The position numbers were made by a program, and so were the translations under genes. The notes under the pieces are model-generated. The model did no database searches and was not told the DNA's origin. It was given only the letters and a program-made list of their open reading frames with translations. DNA of 64,000 bases from Parvibaculum sp. Its GTDB lineage: Bacteria; Pseudomonadota; Alphaproteobacteria; Parvibaculales; Parvibaculaceae. Shown here piece after piece: positions 8,451 to 16,700 of this stretch. Position 1 is the stretch's first letter. Every line of letters starts with the position of its first letter. The DNA lies in contig JARLIS010000051.1 of NCBI GenBank assembly GCA_031291615.1, positions 62,001 through 126,000 on the forward strand. The letters are read 5' to 3'.

Positions 8451-9893
8451 TTGACCCGACTTATCGTCGTCTCAAATCGCGTCGTTTTGAACTCCGAAGC
8501 CAAATCGAGCGCAGGCGGGTTGGCCGTCGCCGTCAAGGCGGCGGTCAGGAAAATACCGACGCTCTGGTTCGGCTGGAGCGGCAAGCTCTCCGAAGGAGTG
8601 GCGGGGGAGGTCGATGTGACGCGGTCGGGAAATCTCACCCGCGCGGTGCTCGATCTGCCCGCCGATCTTTTCGAACAATATTATGCAGGCTTTTCAAATC
8701 GCTCTCTCTGGCCGCTTTTTCATTATCGTATCGATCTGACGGAGTTCGATTGCAGCGGCTATGAGGGTTATCTCAAAGTCAATGAACTATTCGCTCGGAA
8801 CCTCGCGCCGCTTCTGCGCGACGGCGATGAGATCTGGGTCCACGACTATCAACTGATCCCGCTTGCCCGGTTCTTGCGTCAACTCGGCGTGAAAAATCCC
8901 ATCGGATTCTTTCTGCATATTCCTTTTCCGGAACGCGAAACGCTCACCACCCTGCCGCTGCATGAAGAGATCGTGCGGGCTCTCTCGATCTATGATCTTG
9001 TCGGTTTTCAGACGGATGCGGATCTTCGTGCATTCCACGGTTACATCGAAGAGGAAGCCGCCGGTGCAATCCAGGAGGATGGATCGGTGACCGCTTTCGG
9101 TCGGAGTTTCCGGACGGGTACATTTCCCATCAGCGTCGATACATCCGCCATCGAGAAAGGGTCGGAAAAGGCCAAATCCTCCAGCCCATGTCTGCGACTC
9201 GCGGAGAGCATAGGGGATCGCAAGCTCATCATCGGCGTCGACAGGCTCGATTATACGAAGGGGCTTGCTCAGCGCTTCGCCTCGTTCGAACGGTTTCTCA
9301 CCGACTATCCGGAGGAAAGGCGGAAAACCGTTTTCCTGCAAATCGCGCCTCCGTCTCGAAGCGATGTGCCCGAGTACCGGCAAATTCGCGCCGAACTCGA
9401 CGGATTGGCCGGCGACATAAACGGTCGCTTCGCGGAATTCGACTGCGCACCTGTGCGCTATATCAAGAAGCAATTCGCGCAGGAGACGCTGTTCGGCTTT
9501 TACAGGCAGAGCGCGGTCGGCCTTGTGACGCCGCTCCGAGACGGCATGAACCTCGTCGCCAAGGAATTCATCGCCAGCCAGGACCCGGACGATCCGGGCG
9601 TGTTGGTGCTGTCCCGTTTTGCAGGCGCAGCGCATGAGTTGTCGGCGGCGTTGATCGTCAATCCATACGATGCCGCCGGTGTTTCGAAGGCAATCCACAA
9701 GGCGCTCTCGTTGCCTCTCGCCGAGCGGCGCGCGCGACATGCCGAGCTCATGGAGGTTCTGAGGACCGATGACATTCACGCCTGGCGCGAGAATTTCCTC
9801 GCCGCGCTATCCGCCGCTGCGCGGACAGACGCAGCGCCGCGGTCGGTGCATGGAAGCCGCGCCAGTCTCCTTTCGTTGTCGCGGGTAAGTTGA
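8451..9893 (+). CDS. otsA: Trehalose-6-phosphate synthase
   Basis: OtsA (GT20) makes trehalose-6-phosphate from UDP-glucose and glucose-6-phosphate, a compatible-solute pathway in the cytoplasm. All signature segments are present in order: LIVVSNRV at the N-terminus, SAGGLAVAV (phosphate loop), [29 protein letters not shown] and [13 protein letters not shown]. The protein is about 480 residues, normal for the family. The start is a TTG with AGGAG five bases upstream, giving the expected [10 protein letters not shown] beginning; the frame is open upstream, but an earlier start would add an unrelated tail. otsB follows after four bases, so the two form an operon. Confidence 0.96.
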   Translation: MTRLIVVSNRVVLNSEAKSSAGGLAVAVKAAVRKIPTLWFGWSGKLSEGVAGEVDVTRSGNLTRAVLDLPADLFEQYYAGFSNRSLWPLFHYRIDLTEFDCSGYEGYLKVNELFARNLAPLLRDGDEIWVHDYQLIPLARFLRQLGVKNPIGFFLHIPFPERETLTTLPLHEEIVRALSIYDLVGFQTDADLRAFHGYIEEEAAGAIQEDGSVTAFGRSFRTGTFPISVDTSAIEKGSEKAKSSSPCLRLAESIGDRKLIIGVDRLDYTKGLAQRFASFERFLTDYPEERRKTVFLQIAPPSRSDVPEYRQIRAELDGLAGDINGRFAEFDCAPVRYIKKQFAQETLFGFYRQSAVGLVTPLRDGMNLVAKEFIASQDPDDPGVLVLSRFAGAAHELSAALIVNPYDAAGVSKAIHKALSLPLAERRARHAELMEVLRTDDIHAWRENFLAALSAAARTDAAPRSVHGSRASLLSLSRVS

Positions 9894-9897
9894 AGCG

Positions 9898-10674
9898 ATG
9901 GCCGGCGAGACGCAAATACTCCAGCAGCTTCCGAAGGATGCCGCTTTGTTTCTCGATTTTGACGGGACGCTGGTTGAGATTGCGGCGGCGCCGTCGGATG
10001 TCGTCGTTCCGGAGAGCTTGCCACCCCTACTCGACAGGCTGTGGCGACAACTCGATGGTGCGATCGCCATTGTCAGCGGCCGACGTGTCGCCGACATAGA
10101 TTCGTTTCTCCCATCTTTTCGCGGCCCCATTATCGGTTTGCATGGTCTCGAACGGCGAACCGCCGCGGGCGAATTCCGCCGCCGACAAATCGCGTCTTCC
10201 CTTGCCGAGGCGCGAGAAATCATTGGTGCCTCTCTTGCCGGACGGGACGGCGTGACGATAGAGGACAAGGAATTTTCGCTCGCCATTCATTTTCGTGGTG
10301 CGCCTCTTGCGGCGGCGGAGTGTCTGGCCGCGGCGGAACTGACAGTCGCGCGCGCGAAGGGCGCGCTTCTGCTCATGCCGGGGAAGATGCTCGTCGAGAT
10401 AGGCCCCCAGAGCATGAACAAGGGCGCCGGTATCGCCGATATCATGCGCGAACCGCCATTCAGCGGCCGCCTCCCCGTCTCCATCGGTGACGATGTGACG
10501 GATGAAGACGGGTTTATCGAAATCAACAAGCGCGGCGGATTCTCGATTCATGTCGGGTGCAAGGTCGACAGTGCGGCCCGCTTTCGTCTCGACGATGTTC
10601 GTGCCGTCATCGCCTGCCTGACCGCTTTCGCCGAGGATGGAGAGTTGCGCGGTCCACGTCCGACATCTGCCTGA
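9898..10674 (+). CDS. otsB: Trehalose-6-phosphate phosphatase
   Basis: OtsB is a HAD-superfamily phosphatase that converts trehalose-6-phosphate to trehalose. The 258-residue protein has HAD motif 1 LFLDFDGTLVEIA (Asp20 and Asp22), motif 2 IVSGR, the cap-domain GLHGLE segment and motif 4 IGDDVTDEDGF. The ATG lies four bases after the otsA stop, so translation is probably coupled. The order otsA-otsB is the reverse of E. coli otsBA. It ends 22 bases from the convergent histidine kinase gene. Confidence 0.95.
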   Translation: MAGETQILQQLPKDAALFLDFDGTLVEIAAAPSDVVVPESLPPLLDRLWRQLDGAIAIVSGRRVADIDSFLPSFRGPIIGLHGLERRTAAGEFRRRQIASSLAEAREIIGASLAGRDGVTIEDKEFSLAIHFRGAPLAAAECLAAAELTVARAKGALLLMPGKMLVEIGPQSMNKGAGIADIMREPPFSGRLPVSIGDDVTDEDGFIEINKRGGFSIHVGCKVDSAARFRLDDVRAVIACLTAFAEDGELRGPRPTSA

Positions 10675-10695
10675 CGGAAAATTTGCGCGCCGCCC

Positions 10696-12066
10696 TCAGG
10701 CGGTTTTCGAGAGTTCCGGGGCCGCGAGCAGGAAGGGCACTTCGAACCAGAAAAGCGCGCCCTTGCCGGGCTTTCCTTCCGCGCCGATTTCGCCGCCCAT
10801 CAGATTCACGAGCTTGGCGCAGATCGCAAGGCCGAGGCCCGTGCCGCCATGCGTCTTGGCGATGTCGCCATTGGCCTGCACGAATGGCTTGAAGAGCTGG
10901 CTGGCGATGTCCGCCGTGAAGCCGAAGCCCGTGTCTTCGACCTCGAACCTCACCCTTACGAGCTGCTGTTCATAGACGATGGCGCGGGCGCGCAAGCGGA
11001 TGCGGCCGCCTTCCGGCGTAAACTTCAGCGCATTCGATACGAGGTTGGCGAGGATCTGGCGCAGCCGGTCCTGGTCGGCAAGGACCGCGCCGTGCGGAAG
11101 ATCGTCATATTCGAAGCGGAAATCGATCGACTTGTCGCGCGCCTTTTCGATCCAGAACATCATGGACTCGAATATTTCGGCCAACACGATGGGCTGGGGA
11201 TCGAGATCGACCTTGCCCGCCTCTACTTTCGAGAAGTTGAGCACGTCGTTCAGCACGGTGAGAAGGCTCAGCGAGGCATCGTGAATATACTCGCCATATT
11301 CGCGCGTCTTCGGATCGGTGCTCATCCGCACGATGAGGTCCGAAAAGCCGATGATGGCGTTCATGGGTGTGCGTATTTCATGGCTCATGGTGGCGAGGAA
11401 AGCCGATTTCGTCCGGTTCGCTTCCTCGGCGCGGCCCTTCTCGGCCACGGCGGTTTCGAAGGCGTGGTCGAGGCGTTCGGTCAATTCCTGTTCGGCCTGA
11501 AGCTGCGCGCTCGTTTCGAAATATTTCTGGCGGTTGAAGTGCATGATGACCGAAGTCGTACCGAGCAGCATGATACAGAGCAGCATGGAAGTGACGTCGA
11601 GAAGGCCTGCCTGCTGGGCGGCGAATACGACCAGCGCGAAGGGCAGGCCGAGTGCGACGAAGTTCGGCGCCATGCGGAGCGTGGGTACCCAGGAGCAATG
11701 GGTCATGAGGCTTGCGCCGAAGACGATTGCCGCGATCACGAAATTGTGGGGCGCGTCGAGCACCCAGACGAAACCCGCCGCCGTATAGGTGCCGACCGCG
11801 GCAACGTGGAAGATGCCGGCTTCGAGCCATGTCCTTTCGGTGTCGATGGTGGCGATATTGCGCTTCACCGTGCGCCGCCAGAAGAGCGTACCGGTATCGA
11901 GCGCGACGGCGGCGATGCACCAGCCGAGCCCGCTCGTCAGCCCGCTTGCGCTGATCGTGGCAACGGCGAGCGCGAGCGGGAAGCAGCAGCGGAAAAGATA
12001 GAGACGGTCTTCCAGTGAAATCCAGTAGAGCAGGACCTTGCGACGGATATTTTCGTCCGATGTCAT
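10696..12066 (-). CDS. Membrane sensor histidine kinase
   Basis: This kinase of about 456 residues has five or six hydrophobic helices (residues 25-175), a coiled-coil linker, a HisKA box FLATMSHEIRTPMN with His229, and a HATPase domain with N box (LVSNALKFTPEGG), DTGFGF and GTGLGLAI. No receiver domain is fused and no response regulator lies nearby, so it is an orphan kinase; the membrane part resembles no sensor I can name. The frame extends upstream to 12153, but the ATG at 12066 is preferred for its Met-Thr-Ser start and a GGGAG about 12 bases upstream. It diverges from the lysR gene. Confidence 0.85.
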   Translation of the reverse strand: MTSDENIRRKVLLYWISLEDRLYLFRCCFPLALAVATISASGLTSGLGWCIAAVALDTGTLFWRRTVKRNIATIDTERTWLEAGIFHVAAVGTYTAAGFVWVLDAPHNFVIAAIVFGASLMTHCSWVPTLRMAPNFVALGLPFALVVFAAQQAGLLDVTSMLLCIMLLGTTSVIMHFNRQKYFETSAQLQAEQELTERLDHAFETAVAEKGRAEEANRTKSAFLATMSHEIRTPMNAIIGFSDLIVRMSTDPKTREYGEYIHDASLSLLTVLNDVLNFSKVEAGKVDLDPQPIVLAEIFESMMFWIEKARDKSIDFRFEYDDLPHGAVLADQDRLRQILANLVSNALKFTPEGGRIRLRARAIVYEQQLVRVRFEVEDTGFGFTADIASQLFKPFVQANGDIAKTHGGTGLGLAICAKLVNLMGGEIGAEGKPGKGALFWFEVPFLLAAPELSKTA

Positions 12067-12300
12067 GCGACCTTCGATCTCCCTAGGAGGCGGCGAGATT
12101 CGGAAAGTTCGCCGGAGCGAACCCGCCGCGTCATGTGCAGATTTGGCGGTCAATATCGCACCCGCGCTTTAAGGGCAGATTGCCCGAAATGTTAAAAATC
12201 GAACTATCTGGAAGGCCGACGAACCGTCATCGGAACTGGTCCGGAACTTGCGAAGCCATGAGAGCCCAGATTTTCAACAGGTTGCGGGGACCGCTCAAAG

Positions 12301-13242
12301 ATGCCCGAGCTCCATCTCATTCCGGCGGATGAGCGCCACTTCCTGCGAAACGTCGACTGGAATCTCTTCAGCCTCTTTCTGGAAATTGTGCGCTCGGGCG
12401 GCATCAGCGCTGCCGCCCGCCACTTAAACAGGCAACAGCCCACGGTCAGCGCAGGGCTGAAACGGCTGGAAGACCATCTCGGCGTCGAGCTTTGCCGCCG
12501 GACGAGCCAGGGCATCGAGCTCACGCCGGCGGGCCGCGCTTTTCTGCCGCTCTGCGAAGCGATGATGGCGGCGGCGCGGGCAGCACCCCATGAGGTGGCC
12601 AAGGCGGCCAACCTCGTCGAGGGCGTCATCAATATCCGCACCATATCGAGCATCGTTTCGCCGGAGTTCGACGAGGCGCTGGTCGCCTTTCATCGGCTCC
12701 ATCCCGGCGTCGAAATTCATCTCGAGGTGACCCCGTGGCGTTCGGTCGTGAAGTCTCTTCGCAACGGCGATGCCGAGGTGGGAATAGCATGCGACAGCGC
12801 GCCGAGCGCGGGCCTCTGCTACGAGCCCTTGATGAGGGAGACGCAGCAGCTCTATTGCAGCCGGACGCATCCCCTCTTCGGCACGACGGTGAGCCTGCCT
12901 TCGGTGCTGGCGGACGAGCCTTTCGTGATGACCGGACAGGATGAACCGGAAGAGCTGGAGCGGTTTCGGCGGCGCTACGGCCTCGGCCGGCGCATGGGTG
13001 GCTTTGCGGAAAACCTGCACGAGGTGAAGCGTCTCATCGAGCTTGGCGTCGGCATCGGCTTCATGCCGACCTGCGTGGCGGAGACGCTCGACAATGCGCA
13101 CCTTCTCTGGCCGCTTTTGTCCGACGACCTTCTGGTGAGCTACCACGTCTATCTCATCACGCGCGACCGCTCGGCGCGCGATGTGCCGACGGAACTGTTC
13201 CTGTCTGAGATCCTCTCCCGCATCCGCCGTCGCGCCCCATAG
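12301..13242 (+). CDS. LysR-family transcriptional regulator
   Basis: The 313-residue protein has the LysR N-terminal winged helix-turn-helix (residues 20-80: FLEIVRSGGISAAARHLNRQ, then PTVSAGLKRLEDHLGVELCRR) and a periplasmic-binding-protein-like effector domain to the C-terminus. It precedes, in the same orientation, a 3-gene cluster with a 2-oxoglutarate oxygenase and a substrate-binding protein. A perfect dyad with a T-N11-A core overlaps its stop codon, suggesting that it regulates this cluster. The inducer is unknown; a guanidino compound is my guess from context. The SD sequence at the chosen start is weak (GGGGA). Confidence 0.9.
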   Translation: MPELHLIPADERHFLRNVDWNLFSLFLEIVRSGGISAAARHLNRQQPTVSAGLKRLEDHLGVELCRRTSQGIELTPAGRAFLPLCEAMMAAARAAPHEVAKAANLVEGVINIRTISSIVSPEFDEALVAFHRLHPGVEIHLEVTPWRSVVKSLRNGDAEVGIACDSAPSAGLCYEPLMRETQQLYCSRTHPLFGTTVSLPSVLADEPFVMTGQDEPEELERFRRRYGLGRRMGGFAENLHEVKRLIELGVGIGFMPTCVAETLDNAHLLWPLLSDDLLVSYHVYLITRDRSARDVPTELFLSEILSRIRRRAP

Positions 13243-13256
13243 ATTTCATCTATGGG
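13236..13256. promoter_or_regulatory. Candidate LysR operator (dyad with T-N11-A core)
   Basis: CCCATAGAT (13236-13244) is a perfect inverted repeat of ATCTATGGG (13248-13256) with a 3-base centre. It contains T13240-N11-A13252, the classic LysR box geometry. A further half-site-like TCTATGGCGG follows at about 13275. It spans the lysR stop codon and lies about 80 bases upstream of the next start, a suitable place for activating the downstream genes. It could instead act as a weak hairpin at the end of lysR, although no T-run follows. Confidence 0.5.
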
Positions 13257-13334
13257 CGGCATTGGTATTTCCCGTCTATGGCGGCCCCCCGCCTTCGGTT
13301 CATGCTTCAGGCCTCTGGACAATGAGGCAATCGA

Positions 13335-14156
13335 TTGGCGCGGAACGAACCGACAATTCAGGAACTCGGTGGCTTGTGGCGCCGCTCGCTCATCGCCTGG
13401 CCCGACGGCCGGCGCGATACGCAGAGCTGGGTCAACTGGCTGCAAGGGCCGAGCTTCTACATCGACCTGCGTCAGCCGGACCTGCGGCCCGCATTGGCGG
13501 GCGCGACGCATCTGCGCCAGCTTTCGCCGGACGATCTCGACTGGCTTTCCTTGCAGGAAGGCTTTGCCGGTGAGCTTCACTATGCGCAGGGTTTCTTCGA
13601 GTGGCGGCGCGAGATCGATTTCCAGCCGCAGGCCGTCTATTCCGACATGGGCCGTCTCTGGTTCGAGAAAGGCATGATGATCGAGGAAGGCAAGGACATT
13701 GCCTATATCGAGCATTGGCATTCCGAGATGCTCGACCGGCTGCCCTTCTGCGCGCTCCGGCTCGACGATGCGGAAGCGGGCTGTCGGGGCTATATCGTCC
13801 GCCGCGGGCCGCTCTTCATGTATGCGCGGGCGCGAAGCGCCGCCGTGCCCCCCAATGTCCATCTCCGCGATTGCGTTGCGGGCGCGGAGAGCCTCGAAGC
13901 GGCGCAGGATTTCGTCGACTGCGAAATATCGCAAGGCGTGGTGACAAGCGCCGGCTGGATCATCCAGCGCTCCAGCCTGCCCTACCGCGAGGGGCGCTGC
14001 CTCCAGCCGGTGCTTCCTCCTGTCGGGGGGAGCCGTCTCGTCACATCCGATGTCGGGCCGAACGGCGCGGCTCTGGTCCGCCATTGGGAGGTTCTGGATA
14101 TGCAGGGCAGGCTTGAAGACATGCTGATGAATGAACGTGCCGGGGGTGTTCGATGA
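13335..14156 (+). CDS. Protein of unknown family in the LysR/oxygenase cluster
   Basis: This soluble protein of about 273 residues has no signal peptide or membrane segment. I do not recognise the family. It is rich in Trp and Tyr, with segments such as SWVNWLQGPSFYIDLRQP near residue 30, YIEHWHSEMLDRLP near 125 and SAGWIIQRSSLPY near 210, which look like a beta-rich barrel or sandwich. The start is TTG 13335 with GAGG seven bases upstream. It overlaps the 2-oxoglutarate oxygenase gene by ATGA, so the two are translationally coupled and probably act in one pathway. It could be a binding partner or accessory enzyme for the oxygenase. Confidence 0.75.
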   Translation: MARNEPTIQELGGLWRRSLIAWPDGRRDTQSWVNWLQGPSFYIDLRQPDLRPALAGATHLRQLSPDDLDWLSLQEGFAGELHYAQGFFEWRREIDFQPQAVYSDMGRLWFEKGMMIEEGKDIAYIEHWHSEMLDRLPFCALRLDDAEAGCRGYIVRRGPLFMYARARSAAVPPNVHLRDCVAGAESLEAAQDFVDCEISQGVVTSAGWIIQRSSLPYREGRCLQPVLPPVGGSRLVTSDVGPNGAALVRHWEVLDMQGRLEDMLMNERAGGVR

Positions 14157-15223
14157 CGCCTGGAAAGGGCCGCGCTTTCGACAGTATTCCGCTCATCAAC
14201 ATCGCGCCGATGTTCGGCGCGGATGAAGAGGCAAAGGCGCGCACCGCGCGCGAGATTGCGAAAGCGGCAAGCGAAGTCGGCTTTCTCTATGTCACGGGGC
14301 ATGGCGTGCCCGAAGCGATGATCGAGAGGCTGAAGGCCAAGGCGGCGGCATTTTTCGCCCTGCCGCTCGAAACCAAGCAGAAATATTATATCGGCAATTC
14401 CCGCGCCCATCGCGGCTATGTGCCGACGGCGGAAGAGGCCTTCTATAACGGCGAAGTTCCCAAGATCGACAAGAAGGAAGCCTTCGACCTTTCCGTCGAA
14501 CTGGCCGCCGACGATCCCGATCACATCAAGGGTTACAGGCTTCTTGGTCCCAATCAGTGGCCGGCGGAGGTCGAGGACTTCCGCAAGGACGTCTACGCCT
14601 ATTACGAGGCGGCGATAGGCCTTGGACATACGCTCTTCCGCGCCTTCGCCCTTTCGCTCGGGCTTGAAGAAGATTACTTCGAGCGTTTTCTGAAGAAGCC
14701 GCCATCGCAATTGCGCCTCGTGCACTATCCGGAAAATCCGGCCGACGCGGCAGCGGCAGCGAGCGAGTGGGGCATCAGCGCGCATACCGACTATGAGTGC
14801 TTCACCATCCTCCATGCGACGACGCCGGGGCTTGAGGTGCTGAATGCCGAAGGGCGCTGGATCGACGCTCCGCCGGTGCCGGGTGCTTTCGTCATCAATA
14901 TCGGCGACATGATGGAAGCCTTGACCAACGGGCGCTTCATCGCCACGCCGCATCGGGTGCGCAATGTTTCCGAGGAGCGCTATTCCTTTCCGCTCTTCTG
15001 TGCGCTCGACTACGAAACGGTCATCGAGCCATTGCCGAAATTCATCGCGGCCGGAGAGCCGCCGCGTTACGGGCGCTACGTTGCCGGCGATCATCTGCTC
15101 GCCCAGACCATGCTCACCTTTGCCTATCTCCGCAGGCTTCGGGCGGACGGCAAGCTCGCGCTTCCCGGCGGAGCGCGGGACAACACCTCGACTTTCGGCC
15201 GAAGGGAAGAGGTGCGGCCATGA
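14153..15223 (+). CDS. 2-oxoglutarate/Fe(II)-dependent oxygenase (isopenicillin N synthase-like)
   Basis: The 356-residue enzyme has the DIOX_N region (IPLINIAPMF, then GFLYVTGHGVPEAMI) and the 2OG-Fe(II) jelly roll. The metal facial triad can be read as His211-x-Asp213 (SAHTDYECF) and His267 (TPHRVRNV), with the 2OG-binding R-x-S pair at Arg276 and Ser278 (RYSFPLF). It therefore should hydroxylate or oxidatively cleave a small substrate using O2 and 2OG. Relatives include ethylene-forming enzyme and plant enzymes that release guanidine from arginine or homoarginine. The neighbouring binding protein, paralogous to the guanidine-operon one, makes a guanidino substrate plausible but unproven. 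It is coupled to the upstream gene by ATGA. Confidence 0.9.
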   Translation: MTPGKGRAFDSIPLINIAPMFGADEEAKARTAREIAKAASEVGFLYVTGHGVPEAMIERLKAKAAAFFALPLETKQKYYIGNSRAHRGYVPTAEEAFYNGEVPKIDKKEAFDLSVELAADDPDHIKGYRLLGPNQWPAEVEDFRKDVYAYYEAAIGLGHTLFRAFALSLGLEEDYFERFLKKPPSQLRLVHYPENPADAAAAASEWGISAHTDYECFTILHATTPGLEVLNAEGRWIDAPPVPGAFVINIGDMMEALTNGRFIATPHRVRNVSEERYSFPLFCALDYETVIEPLPKFIAAGEPPRYGRYVAGDHLLAQTMLTFAYLRRLRADGKLALPGGARDNTSTFGRREEVRP

Positions 15224-15294
15224 ACGAAGACTCCCGGATCGCAAAAAGAAACAAACCGGCCGGAACGGCGGAAACACCAGGATATCCCCGTGCC

Positions 15295-15310
15295 GCGGCG
15301 CCTGCGCCGC
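15295..15310 (+). other. Intercistronic GC hairpin before the binding-protein gene
   Basis: GCGGCGC and GCGCCGC form a perfect 7-bp stem with a 2-base CT loop, nine bases before the AAGGA ribosome site of the next gene. Such hairpins between an enzyme gene and a binding-protein gene often stabilise the downstream mRNA. No T-run follows, so it is not a terminator. Confidence 0.4.
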
Positions 15311-15330
15311 GCCCATTGAAAGGACACTTC

Positions 15331-16413
15331 ATGTCGCGACTTTCTTCATTCAGGAGAGTGGGGCTCGCCGCTCTCGCCGCCGCTTCGCTGTTCTTCGCCG
15401 CGCCGCAAAGCGCTTCCGCTGCGCCGCAGACCTTCAAACTCGCCTGGTCGATCTATGCGGGCTACATGCCCTGGGTCTATGCCGACAAGTCGGGCATCCT
15501 GAAGAAATGGGCCGACAAGTACGGCATCAAGATCGAGCTGGTCCAGATCAACGACTATGTGGAATCGATCAATCAATACACCGCCGGCCAGTACGATGCG
15601 GTCGCAGACACGACGATGGACTCGCTGACCATCCCTTGTGCGGGCGGCGTCGACACGACGATGTTCATCCTCGGCGATTTCACCAACGGCAACGATGCGA
15701 TCTTCCTCAAGGGCAAGGGCAAGACGCTGGCCGATATCAAGGGACAGAAAGTTTATCTCGTTCAGTACTCCGTCTCGCACTACATGCTGTGGCGCGCGCT
15801 GCAAACCGCGGGGCTCACCGAGAAGGATATCGTGACGGCGAACATCGCCGATGCCGATTTCGTCGCCGCCTATAATACGAGCGAGGTGAAGGCCCTCGTC
15901 GCCTGGAATCCCGCGACCAGCCAGATCAGGAAAATTCCCGACACGTCGGAAGTCTTCAACTCCTCGCAGCTTCCCGGCGAGATACAGGACATCGTCGTGA
16001 TGAACACAAAAGTGATCAAGGCTCATCCCGAATTCGCCAAGGCTCTGACCGGCGCGTGGTACGAAACGCTGAAGATCATGCAGGGCGACAGCAAGGAGGC
16101 GATCGCCGCGCGCAGCTTGATGGCGTCGGCTTCGGGCACCAACCTTGCCGACTATGACGGGCAGGTGAAGACGACCGGCTTCTATTACGATCCCGCCAAG
16201 GGCGCGGCGGCTTTGCGCAGTGCGCAGATGACCGACATCGTGAACCGCACGATGGAGTTCAGTTTCTCCCACGGGCTTCTCGGCACCAAGGCCAAGGACA
16301 AGAATTTCATCGGCATCGAATTGCCGGGCGGCAAGATCGTCGGCGATGCGTCGAATGTTAAGCTTCGCATCGACGACAGCTTCATGCAGATGGCGGCCGA
16401 CGGAAAACTCTGA
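15331..16413 (+). CDS. ABC transporter substrate-binding protein (paralogue of the guanidine-operon protein)
   Basis: This periplasmic protein of about 360 residues has a Sec signal peptide ending near SASA and an SsuA/THI5-like binding fold. It aligns along its length with the product at 22792-23862, sharing KLAWSIYAGYMPW / KIAWSIYVGWMPW, KKWADKYGIKI, YVESINQYTAGQYDAV, SVSHYML and PGEIQDIVVMNT. The ATG at 15331 with AAGGA upstream is chosen; the frame is open to 15220. No permease or ATPase gene accompanies it, so it probably uses the membrane components encoded at 23899-25521. Its divergence suggests a related but different ligand, perhaps a substituted guanidine. A strong terminator follows. 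Confidence 0.88.
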   Translation: MSRLSSFRRVGLAALAAASLFFAAPQSASAAPQTFKLAWSIYAGYMPWVYADKSGILKKWADKYGIKIELVQINDYVESINQYTAGQYDAVADTTMDSLTIPCAGGVDTTMFILGDFTNGNDAIFLKGKGKTLADIKGQKVYLVQYSVSHYMLWRALQTAGLTEKDIVTANIADADFVAAYNTSEVKALVAWNPATSQIRKIPDTSEVFNSSQLPGEIQDIVVMNTKVIKAHPEFAKALTGAWYETLKIMQGDSKEAIAARSLMASASGTNLADYDGQVKTTGFYYDPAKGAAALRSAQMTDIVNRTMEFSFSHGLLGTKAKDKNFIGIELPGGKIVGDASNVKLRIDDSFMQMAADGKL

Positions 16414-16427
16414 ACCAGCGCGCTTTC

Positions 16428-16465
16428 AACGCCCCCGCCTTTCCCGGCGGGGGCGTTGTCGTTTT
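16428..16465 (+). terminator. Rho-independent terminator after the LysR-regulated cluster
   Basis: A perfect 12-bp GC-rich stem (16428-16439 with 16446-16457, 6-base loop) starts 15 bases after the binding-protein stop and is followed by GTCGTTTTC. It ends the 13335-16413 transcription unit. The stretch from about 16480 to 16550 after it is conspicuously AT-rich and probably holds the promoter of the next gene. Confidence 0.8.
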
Positions 16466-16700
16466 CAATCAGGGAATATGAAACGCTCATTTTATAGTCG
16501 TCTGCCTAAATATTCGGCAGCAGAAAAAATATTTCCTCATATAAATCAATGGGTTGGCTTCATAATTTGGAAAGGGAGGCCGGGTCAAAGTCAGGGGGTC
16601 GGTCGATCGCTGATCCCGGAATTCCGTTCTTGCGTCTCAGAGGCGGGGCGTCCGGTTGGCGAAAAACCGATCCCGTTTTCCTGCCGGTACGGTTAGCTCC

